This document shows positions 1-7,300 of a stretch of DNA of 9,674 bases, in pieces. This DNA is from Parvularcula sp964484475 (GTDB lineage: Bacteria; Pseudomonadota; Alphaproteobacteria; Caulobacterales; Parvularculaceae). Location of the stretch: contig CAZAFU010000107.1 in the NCBI GenBank assembly GCA_964484475.1, positions 1 through 9,674 on the forward strand. The letters are read 5' to 3'. Each line of letters starts with the position of its first letter. Position 1 is the first letter of the stretch. The notes beneath the pieces were generated by a model. That model saw only the letters and a list, made by a program, of their open reading frames with translations. It did not search any database and was not told where the DNA came from. A program made the translations under genes and the position numbers.

Positions 1-597
1 TTCAAGCCCAAATACATCTTCTACAGCGTCTATCTTTCCGAGAAAATCGGCTACGCCCGCTACATCACCATCTACCGTCAGCTCGAGCAGCATCCCGAGC
101 TTCGTTTCCACCCGATCTTCAAATGGTTCAAGGAGTGGTGCAACGACGAGTTCCGCCACGGCGAGGCCTTCGCCCTTCTCATGAAGGCCGATCCGAAGCT
201 GCTCCGTGGTCCGAACAAGCTCTGGATCAGGTTCTTCCTGCTCGCGGTCTTCTCGACGATGTACATCCGCGACCACCGTCGGCCGGCCTTCCACAAAGCC
301 CTCGGCCTCGACCCGACCGAGTACGACTACAAGGTGTTCAGGACGACCACCGAAATTGCCCGTCAGATCTTCCCCGTGGAGCTCGACCTCGACAATCCCC
401 GCTTCCGCGCTGCCCTCGAGCGGCTCCGCCAGACGGCGGACGGGATCGAGGAGGCGAAGGCGAAAGGCGGTGTGTCCGGCACCCTCCGGCGCTACGCCCT
501 CAGCGCGAAAGCCGGGGCACAGTTCCTCGGCCTCTTCATGATGCGCACGAAGAAGAACCGCCTTCCCGCCGCCACCCGCCTGCAACCGGCCTGGTAG
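1..597 (+). CDS. acsF: Mg-protoporphyrin IX monomethyl ester aerobic cyclase AcsF (3' part, 5' cut by window)
   Basis: The reading frame is open from base 1 to the TAG at 595-597, giving the last 198 residues of a family that is usually about 350 residues long. AcsF is the diiron, oxygen-dependent subunit that forms the fifth (isocyclic) ring of bacteriochlorophyll from Mg-protoporphyrin IX monomethyl ester. The visible part holds family-typical blocks: KIGYARYITIYRQLE, then FKWFKEWCNDEFRHGEAF, whose E-F-R-H (E at 148-150, H at 157-159) is a diiron-ligand ExxH motif, then LWIRFFLLAVFSTMYIRDH and the GLDPTEYDYKVFR block. Everything from the stop back to base 1 matches the family without a break. 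The next gene, puhE, begins 10 bases later, the usual acsF-puhE order in alphaproteobacterial photosynthesis clusters. Identification rests on remembered family sequence, not on a search. An ATG at 181 is internal and is not the start. Confidence 0.95.
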   Translation, partial: FKPKYIFYSVYLSEKIGYARYITIYRQLEQHPELRFHPIFKWFKEWCNDEFRHGEAFALLMKADPKLLRGPNKLWIRFFLLAVFSTMYIRDHRRPAFHKALGLDPTEYDYKVFRTTTEIARQIFPVELDLDNPRFRAALERLRQTADGIEEAKAKGGVSGTLRRYALSAKAGAQFLGLFMMRTKKNRLPAATRLQPAW

Positions 598-607
598 CTT
601 CACGCTG

Positions 608-1405
608 ATGGATCTCGCCCTCCCCATAGGTTTCGCCGTCCTTCTGTGGTGGCTCAGCACCGGAGCCATCCTGTGGCTCGTCGGGCGGCCGGCGTCCTAT
701 GGGATCACGGCGAGGGTGGCCACGGCCTCCGCCTTCGCGGCGCTTCTCGGCGTCGTCCTCCTGCGTGAGGAGACGGGGCTTGGGGCGGCGTATCTCGGTT
801 TCGCTCTCGGTATCGTTTCCTGGGGCTGGCACGAGGTCATGTTCCTCCTCGGGTTCGTCAGTGGGCCGCGCAAGACCCCCTGCCCCCCGCAGCTTGCGGG
901 AAACCGGCGCTTCTTCGTCTCGCTGGAGGCGGTCCTGCATCACGAGATCGCTCTCCTCGTTCACGGCGCGCTCCTGTTCCTGGTCAGTCTCGGATCCGCG
1001 AACATGGTCGCTGCCCAGACCTTCCTTGTCCTCTGGATCATGCGGGTCTCGGCGAAGCTCCTCGTCTTTTTCGGTGCGCCGAACATTCCGACCCATTTCC
1101 TGCCGAACCACCTTCTCTATCTCGGCAGCTATTTCAGGCGCGCAGCCAATCCGGCCGCCGCACTTCTTGCCCTCGGCGCCACATCGACGGTCGCCGCCGG
1201 GCTGGTCAGCCTCGCCTTCGCAGCACCCTCCGGCGGCTTTGCCGAGGCGGCCTTCGTTCTTCTTTCGACCCTCGCGACCCTCGCGGTCTTCGAGCATCTG
1301 GCCCTCGTTATCCGGGTGCCCGACCAACCGCTGTGGGCATGGGCGGTACGCCCCGCCTGCGAGAACCCCGACACAAAGACAACAGGCAGGAGTAGAAGCC
1401 GATGA
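608..1405 (+). CDS. puhE: PuhE, photosynthetic complex assembly membrane protein
   Basis: This 265-residue hydrophobic protein has about seven predicted membrane segments, including residues 1-26, 35-52 and 59-84, two in the middle around the VHGALLFLVSLG and TFLVLWIMR stretches, and two near the C-terminus. It matches the putative photosynthetic complex assembly protein 2 family, with markers such as the W-G-W-H-E block, R-R-F-F-V-S-L-E-A-V-LHHE, and GAPNIPTHFLPNHLLYLGSYF-like residues 150-175. In Rhodobacter, PuhE is reported to influence reaction centre and bacteriochlorophyll levels; its biochemical role is not settled. No clear Shine-Dalgarno precedes the ATG, which lies 10 bases after acsF, so translational coupling is likely. 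The TGA stop overlaps the hemA ATG as ATGA. The position between acsF and hemA is the conserved arrangement and supports the name as strongly as the sequence does. Confidence 0.9.
   Translation: MDLALPIGFAVLLWWLSTGAILWLVGRPASYGITARVATASAFAALLGVVLLREETGLGAAYLGFALGIVSWGWHEVMFLLGFVSGPRKTPCPPQLAGNRRFFVSLEAVLHHEIALLVHGALLFLVSLGSANMVAAQTFLVLWIMRVSAKLLVFFGAPNIPTHFLPNHLLYLGSYFRRAANPAAALLALGATSTVAAGLVSLAFAAPSGGFAEAAFVLLSTLATLAVFEHLALVIRVPDQPLWAWAVRPACENPDTKTTGRSRSR
1388..1392 (+). promoter_or_regulatory. Shine-Dalgarno of hemA
   Basis: AGGAG lies 9 bases before the hemA ATG at 1402 and inside the last codons of puhE. It fixes the start at the ATGA overlap and suggests that hemA has its own good ribosome site even though it is coupled to puhE. 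Confidence 0.7.
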
Positions 1406-2607
1406 ACCACGAAGAGATCCTGAAGGACCAGCTCGATCGGCTGCGCTCGAACGGCAACTATCGCTACTTTGCCGACATCAAGAGGTGCCGGGGCGCTTTC
1501 CCTGCCGCTCGCCATTTCGGTGAAGGGGGTCCGGAGGAGGTCACCGTCTGGTGCTCCAACGGGATGGGCCAGAACGAGAAGGTGCTGAACGCCATGCACG
1601 GCGCGCTCGACGAGTGCGGCGCCGGTGCAGGCGGTACGCGGAACATATCGGGGACCAACCACTACCATGTCCTCCTCGAACAGGAGCTCGCCGACCTCCA
1701 CGGCAAGGAAGCCGCTCTCGTCTTCACGTCCGGCTACGTCTCCAACTGGGCCAGCCTCGGCACTCTCGCCGCGCGTATCCCCAACTGCGTGGTCCTCTCC
1801 GACGAGCTGAACCACGCTTCGATGATCGAGGGCATCCGGCATTCACGCTGCGAAAAGCGGATCTTCCGGCACAATGATCCCGAAGACCTGCGGGAAAAGC
1901 TCGCCGCCCTTCCTGCCGACGTGCCCAAGCTCGTCGCTTTTGAATCCGTCTACTCGATGGACGGGGACATCGCCCCGATCCGGGAAATCTGCGACGTGGC
2001 CGATGAGTTCGGCGCCATGACCTATCTCGATGAAGTCCACGCTGTCGGCCTTTACGGCCCCCGGGGCGGCGGTATCGCCGAACGCGAGGGCCTGATGGAC
2101 CGGCTGACCGTGATCGAGGGGACCCTGGGGAAGGCGTTCGGCGTCCTCGGCGGCTACATCGCCGCCTCCGCGACCCTCTGCGACTTCGTCAGGAGTTTCG
2201 CTTCGGGGTTCATCTTCACTACGGCCCTTCCCCCCGCCATCGCGGCCGGAGCCCTTGCCAGCGTGCAGCATCTCAAGGCGAGCACCCTCGAGCGCGCGAT
2301 GCACAAGCAGAAGGTCGCCGCGGTCAGGAGGGGGCTCGACGGCATCGGTATTCCGACCCTCGAGAACCCCAGTCACATCGTCCCCGTCATGGTCCGGGAC
2401 GCGGTCAAGTGCCGCCATATCAGCGACTGGCTGATCCAGAACCACGGCATCTACGTCCAGCCGATCAACCACCCCACCGTCCCCGCCGGGACGGAGCGCC
2501 TGCGCATCACGCCGTCCCCGGTCCACTCGGCGACCGACGTGAGCCGGCTCGTGGGTGCGCTCGGCGAAATCTGGTCGCAGTGCCAGCTTGCCCGGGCGGT
2601 GGCATAA
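1402..2607 (+). CDS. hemA: 5-aminolevulinate synthase (HemA) with a 3-residue gap in the NDYLG motif
   Basis: This 401-residue PLP-dependent alpha-oxoamine synthase condenses glycine and succinyl-CoA to 5-aminolevulinate, the first step of the C4 (Shemin) route to haem and bacteriochlorophyll. The start is well set: AGGAG at 1388-1392 lies 9 bases upstream, and the ATG overlaps the puhE stop. Seen in the protein: R21 (substrate carboxylate arginine by alignment), the GAGAGGTRNISGT block, SDELNHASMIEGI with PLP-stacking H138, TYLDEVHAVG with PLP-nitrogen-binding D210, GTLGKAFG with Schiff-base lysine K244, and GTERLRITPSP near the C-terminus. Odd point: after N53 the family motif N-D-Y-L-G reads N-G, so Asp-Tyr-Leu is missing with the frame intact (aac ggg atg at 1558-1566). 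From residue 54 on, numbering runs four behind Rhodobacter HemA (K244 versus K248), which agrees with one deletion. The family call is very safe; full activity is uncertain. Confidence 0.95.
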   Translation: MNHEEILKDQLDRLRSNGNYRYFADIKRCRGAFPAARHFGEGGPEEVTVWCSNGMGQNEKVLNAMHGALDECGAGAGGTRNISGTNHYHVLLEQELADLHGKEAALVFTSGYVSNWASLGTLAARIPNCVVLSDELNHASMIEGIRHSRCEKRIFRHNDPEDLREKLAALPADVPKLVAFESVYSMDGDIAPIREICDVADEFGAMTYLDEVHAVGLYGPRGGGIAEREGLMDRLTVIEGTLGKAFGVLGGYIAASATLCDFVRSFASGFIFTTALPPAIAAGALASVQHLKASTLERAMHKQKVAAVRRGLDGIGIPTLENPSHIVPVMVRDAVKCRHISDWLIQNHGIYVQPINHPTVPAGTERLRITPSPVHSATDVSRLVGALGEIWSQCQLARAVA

Positions 2608-2624
2608 CGCCATATCTGACGGGA

Positions 2625-2642
2625 GGCGGCAGCCACGCCGCC
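2625..2642 (+). other. small GC-rich inverted repeat in the hemA-crtY gap
   Basis: GGCGGC (2625-2630) and GCCGCC (2637-2642) can form a 6-bp stem with a 6-base loop in the 82-base gap after hemA. No T-run follows, so it is unlikely to be a full Rho-independent terminator. It could slow or process the transcript between hemA and crtY, or be a chance product of high GC. I see no convincing promoter or PpsR-type TGT-N12-ACA site in this gap. Confidence 0.25.
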
Positions 2643-2678
2643 CTCGCTCGATGGGCCTGCCGCGGCGGCTCCGATCCT

Positions 2679-2684
2679 AGGAGG
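2679..2684 (+). promoter_or_regulatory. Shine-Dalgarno of crtY
   Basis: A full AGGAGG lies 5 bases before the ATG at 2690, the strongest ribosome site in the window. It decides the crtY start and predicts efficient translation independent of hemA. Confidence 0.8.
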
Positions 2685-2689
2685 CGCGC

Positions 2690-3892
2690 ATGCCCGACCC
2701 GACCGCAGTCCCCGACACCGGCGCACCCTATGACGTCGTCATCGTGGGGGGCGGCCTTTCGGGCTCCCTGATCGCGTGGCGGCTGGCCGAGCGTCGCCCC
2801 GACATCCGGCTTCTGCTTCTCGAAGGCGGCGAGACCCTCGGCGGCAACCACACCTGGTCCTTTCACGGCAGTGACCTGCCGCCCGAAACCTTCGCCTGGA
2901 TCAAGCCGCTGATCGTCCATCGCTGGGAAAGCCAGGAGGTGCGCTTCCCCGCCTACAGCCGCCCTCTCCAAACCGCTTACTGTTCGGTGACGTCCGAGAG
3001 GCTGCACGAGCACCTGGCTCCGCTGCTGGGCGAGGCCGTGCGCTGCGAGGCCGAGGTCGCCTCGGTTGCGAGGGACAGGGTCACCCTGCGGGACGGCACC
3101 TCGATCCTTGCGAAGGCCGTGATCGACGCGAGAGGCCAGAGGGGCTTTGAGCACCTGATGCTCGGCTACCAGAAATTCGTCGGCGCGGTCTTCTCCTTCG
3201 ACGAGCCCCACGGCCTGACGGCCCCCATCATCATGGACGCCACGGTGCCGCAGATCGACGGCTATCGCTTCGTCTACGTCCTTCCGTTCACCGAGACCAC
3301 GGCCCTTGTCGAGGACACCTACTACGCCGACGGATCGATGATCGAGCCCCAGGACGTGATGAGCCGCCTTCACGACTATTGCACCGCGCAGGGCTGGAAG
3401 ATACGCGATACGCTCCGTACGGAAAAGGGGGTCTTGCCCGTTGCCGTGGGCGGCGATATCGAGCGGCATCTCGATCAGGGAACGGACGGCGTGGCTCAGG
3501 TCGGCCTGAGGGCCGGCCTGTTCCATCCGCTCACGGGCTACTCGCTTCCCGATGCGGCAAGGCTCGCAGACCAGATCTCGCAGCTCACGGACCTGTCCGG
3601 CCCTGCCCTGTGCGGCTTCACCCGCAAGAATGCCGCGGACACGTGGAACGATCGCGGCTTCTACCGGATGCTGTCCCGCTTTCTTTTCGATGCGGCAAAG
3701 CCCGAAGAACGGTACCTGGTCATGCAGCGGTTCTACAGGCTCAACCGTGGACTGATCGAACGCTTCTACGCGGCAAGGTCGATGCCCCACGACAAGCTGC
3801 GGGTGCTGGCCGGCAAGCCCCCGGTCAACTTCTTCAAGGCCCTCGCCTGCGTGAATGAGCGTCACTGGACGCAGCGGCAGCGCGCGGCCTGA
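2690..3892 (+). CDS. crtY: lycopene beta-cyclase (CrtY type)
   Basis: This 400-residue flavoprotein is a bacterial CrtY lycopene cyclase, which converts the psi ends of lycopene to beta-ionone rings (beta-carotene, the precursor of zeaxanthin and related xanthophylls). Evidence: an N-terminal dinucleotide-binding fold, VVIVGGGLSGS (glycines at about 20-25), with the acidic end of the second strand at E45; then the CrtY hallmark GGNHTWSFH at 51-59, W-x-x-x-x-V-R-F-P, LVEDTYYADGS, and the late signature LRAGLFHPLTGYSLP around 273-287, followed by a FYRMLSRFLF/ERYLVMQRFYRL region and GKPPVNFF near the end. Length is typical (about 380-400). It is codirectional with hemA after an 82-base gap and ends 42 bases from the converging response regulator gene. 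CrtY next to puhE-hemA implies cyclic carotenoids in this organism. Other FAD carotenoid enzymes (CrtI, CrtD) lack the GGNHTW and FHPxTGYSLP combination. Confidence 0.93.
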   Translation: MPDPTAVPDTGAPYDVVIVGGGLSGSLIAWRLAERRPDIRLLLLEGGETLGGNHTWSFHGSDLPPETFAWIKPLIVHRWESQEVRFPAYSRPLQTAYCSVTSERLHEHLAPLLGEAVRCEAEVASVARDRVTLRDGTSILAKAVIDARGQRGFEHLMLGYQKFVGAVFSFDEPHGLTAPIIMDATVPQIDGYRFVYVLPFTETTALVEDTYYADGSMIEPQDVMSRLHDYCTAQGWKIRDTLRTEKGVLPVAVGGDIERHLDQGTDGVAQVGLRAGLFHPLTGYSLPDAARLADQISQLTDLSGPALCGFTRKNAADTWNDRGFYRMLSRFLFDAAKPEERYLVMQRFYRLNRGLIERFYAARSMPHDKLRVLAGKPPVNFFKALACVNERHWTQRQRAA

Positions 3893-3934
3893 TCGGCGAA
3901 GCCTGAAGGGCGGGCGGCCCCGGGCGGGTCCTGC

Positions 3935-4309
3935 CTAGTTGGCGTTCACGAGGCGATCCGCGGCCTCGACAGCCCGGTCCGGGCCGATCGGCTTGGACAG
4001 GAAGGTCGCCTCCGGGAACTCATCCCTCATCGGCATCGACTCGCTGTAGCCGGTGACGAAGAGGAAGGGGATGTCCAGCCGCTTCAGCTCCCTGGCGAGT
4101 TCGAAACTGTTCCGGCCCCGCCCCAGATTGACGTCGAGGAAGGCGCCGTCCGGACGGTCCTTCTCCACAAGGGCCATGGCCTCGCTCGCACCGTTACAAG
4201 GTCCGATCACGGTATATCCGCCACGTTCAAGGTCGCTGGAAAGCGACATGGCTACGAGAAACTCGTCATCCAGAACAAGGATCCTGTTGCGAGGCCTGCC
4301 TTCTGTCAT
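3935..4309 (-). CDS. single-domain response regulator, partner of the HWE kinase
   Basis: This 124-residue protein is one CheY-like receiver with no output domain. Conserved residues: acidic pocket D14-D15 in ILVLDDEF, phospho-acceptor D59 in GAFLDVNLG, T86 in FLFVTGYSE and K106 in FLSKPIG. The T-G-Y run resembles the FATGUY-type single-domain regulators common in alphaproteobacteria, which often work with HWE or HisKA_2 kinases as phosphate shuttles or sinks. I chose the ATG at 4309: it overlaps the kinase stop as ATGA and has GGGAAGG four bases upstream. An upstream in-frame ATG at 4354 would add 15 unlike-family residues inside the kinase gene. Tight coupling to the kinase predicts a cognate pair. 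The target of the regulator cannot be read from sequence; it could be a phosphorelay member, a feedback sink, or act on general stress response proteins. Confidence 0.92.
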   Translation of the reverse strand: MTEGRPRNRILVLDDEFLVAMSLSSDLERGGYTVIGPCNGASEAMALVEKDRPDGAFLDVNLGRGRNSFELARELKRLDIPFLFVTGYSESMPMRDEFPEATFLSKPIGPDRAVEAADRLVNAN

Positions 4310-7300
4310 CCGGCCTTCCCGTGGGTTGGATCGATCGGGAACGTGATCCAACAAGTGACACCGGTGGGAGGGTATTCGATCCGCGCTTCACCCTCAAGGT
4401 CGATCCCCAGCACCCGCTCCAGCAGGAAGGTGCCGAACCCGCTTCTCGTCTGATCGGGATCGGGGACCCTCGGGCCACCCTCTTCCTCCCAGTGGATTTC
4501 CACCACGTCGTCCGCCCGGCGTCTCGACCGGACCGTCACGGTGCCGCCTTCCCTCGACAGCGCGCCATACTTGGCGGCGTTGGTGGCGAGTTCGTGGAAG
4601 GCGAGGGCCAGTGAGAGCATCTGCTTGGGGTTGAGGGGAACATCGTCCCCGATGAATTTCGCCCGCTGGCCCTTGGGGTCCGTATAGGGCTGGAGCTCGA
4701 GCTCCACGATCTTCTCGAGACGGGCGCCGCTCCAGTTGTCGGCGGTCAAGATGTCGTGAGACCGGGCGATCGCCTCCAGCCGCGCCCGCAGGGTCCGCAC
4801 GAAGGAGGGGACATCCTCGGCCCGTTCGGAGGAAAACTGCACGATGGCCAGCGTCGTCGCGAGGGTGTTCTTCACCCGGTGCTGGAGCTCGTGCAGGAGA
4901 AGCGACTGCTGTTCCTCCGCCATTCTGGTCTCGGTGATGTCCTTGACGGTGCCAAGAAGGCGCGCGACCTCCCCGTTCCCGTCGAGGACCGGACGGCCAT
5001 GGGCCGATATCCAGCGCAACTCCCCGTCGGCGCGGTTGATGCGGCACTCGAATTCCCAGTGGGTCCTGTTGTCCACCGCCCGCGTGAAGCGCTCTTCCAC
5101 GGCCTTGCGGTCTTCGGGCACGACCCGTTCGAGGAACATCTCGAACGTCCATTTCGGCCGGGGTTCCTGAAAGCCGAAGATCCTGTCGTGAAGCTCCGTG
5201 CGCTCCGTGGCCTTCATGGTCTCCACGTCGAGCTGCCAGGCGCCGAGCTGGCCGGTTTCCAGTGCGAATTCGAGCCGCGCCTCGCTTTCTTCGAGATCCT
5301 CGAGGCTTCGCTCGAGCTTGCGCTGCAACTCCTTCTGCGTCGTGACGTCCTGCACCGCCGATCCCACGGCGAAGACGCTTCCGTCCCGCATCACCGGATA
5401 GAAGTCGACCACCCAGTCGCGCGTCTTATCCGGTTCGGCCGGCGTCGTTCCCTGCACTTCGACGCCGAGTCTGGGTTCGCCGGTCTTGAGAACCTGGACC
5501 TGGAGGTCCCTCACCCGGTGGTCGATGTCGGGGAGGAGTTCGTCCTGCCGCTTGCCGATATGCTCCGGGACCGGAAAGCCGTTGATCTCCGCGAGCCGCT
5601 TGTTGATCCGGATATAGCGCAGGTCGCGGTCGAGAAGGTTCAGCCCCACTGGGATGCTGTCGTAGAGCGTCTCGAGCTCCGCATACTGCCTGGCGAGGAC
5701 TTCGGCATTCTCCGCAAGCTGCTTTTCGGCCCGTTTGCGCGCGGTGATATCGAAGAGGCTGATGACGCAGCCGTCGAGCCTGTCATCTGTCCGGCGGTAG
5801 GGCCTGATCCGCATCACGAAGGTTTCGTCCGTCGCCTCGATCCGCACCTCCTGCTCGAGGGGCTGCAACGTCCCGGTGACCGTCGCCACGTCCTCATCGA
5901 GCGTGTCGTAGGCGATATGCCATTTCAGGTCGCTGAGGTTCCGGCCGAGGTCGCGGTCCTGGATGCCGAAGAGACGGCGCGCGGCCGGGGTATAACGCCT
6001 GACGCGCAGGTTCTGGTCCAGGAACACCGTGGCGATGTCGGTGCTCTCGAAAAGGTTCTTGAGGTCGGAGTTCGACTCGATGAGCTGCCGGTTGTTCTCG
6101 GTCAGCTCGGCATTGATGGTCTCGAGTTCCTCGTTGATCGACTGGAGCTCCTCGCGGGAGGTCTCGAGCTCCTCGTTCGAGCTCTGCAACTCCTCGTTCA
6201 TCGAGAGGAGCTCCTCGTTCGAACTCCGGAGCTCCTGCTCGGTCGTTTCGTAGTCGGAGAGGGTCATGGTGAGTTGCTGGCGCGTCAGCGTCAGCTCGCG
6301 CTCGACCATGTCCCGCTCGGCCCGGTCCCGCCGGCCGGCGGTCTCGGCGAGGCTGCCGATGTCCTGCGCCCTGACGGGCTGGAGGGTGATGAGGACGGAG
6401 CCCTCGGCGAAGGGGACGGGCCTCGCTTCGAGATCGACAAGCTTCGGACGTCCGTCTTCGTTCACGACGATATTGCGGACCCTCGCGGTGGTGCCCCCTT
6501 CGCGCGCTTCTGAAATCGCCGAGCGCACCGGCAGGCGCAGCTCGCGGGCAAGGAACTGGTCGAGCGAGGCCGACACCGTTCCCATGGCCGGCATGACATA
6601 CTGCCCCATCCGCTCGGAGAGGTAGCTGACCTCGTCCTGCGCGTTGACCATGGCGAAGGGCGGCGCGCTCTCCCTCAGAAAGAACGAGGTGATCTGCTGC
6701 TCCGCATCCATCTGAGGGGGGTCGGCCCGGCGCTGCCCGTGGGACCCGGGAAACCATCGCTCCCGCCGGATCTTGTCCCTGCGGCTCATCGCGAGGGTCG
6801 AGTAGCCGGGTGGCTGGTCGTCATCGCGTTGGAACAGTCGCGCTTCGCGGTCGAGCACCCTGAAATAGCGGTCTTCCTTACCCAGTGATTCCGATGGGCC
6901 GAGAAACAGGAACCCCATCGGGTTCAGGGCGTAGTGAAAGCGCGGAATGATCGCGGCCTGAACTTTCGCGGTCAGGTAGATCAGGAGATTGCGGCACGAG
7001 ATGACATCCAGCCGGGAAAAGGGCGGGTCCTGAAGAAGGTTGTGGGGCGCGAAGACACATCGCTCGCGCAGTCTGGCATTGACCTGGTAACCGGCTTCGT
7101 TCTTGACGAAGAACCGCTCGCGGCGTTCCTGGGATACGCCCTCGAGCTGGCTTTCCGTATAGCCGCCGGACCGGGCGTGGGTGAGCGCGGCGGCATCGAT
7201 GTCCGTACCGAAGATCTGACAGGGCCGCGCGTCTCCGGCCGCTTCCATCACTTCGGTGACCATCATCGCGATGGAATAGACCTCCTCGCCGGTCGAACAG

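Noticed and set aside
2507..3865. 452-codon minus-strand open frame opposite crtY
   Set aside because: Antisense shadow of a clear lycopene cyclase; no recognisable family features.
3893..3934. Possible bidirectional terminator between crtY and the receiver gene
   Set aside because: GGCGGG (3909-3914) can pair with CCTGCC (3930-3935) with one G-U, but the loop is long and GC-rich and there is no T-run on either strand. Termination is expected between convergent genes, but this hairpin is not convincing.
4756..6513. 585-codon plus-strand open frame opposite the hybrid kinase
   Set aside because: It lies antisense to well-conserved CheR/PAS/kinase coding sequence, has no family motifs and is rich in repeats mirrored from the coiled coil. 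Long antisense frames are expected in GC-rich DNA.
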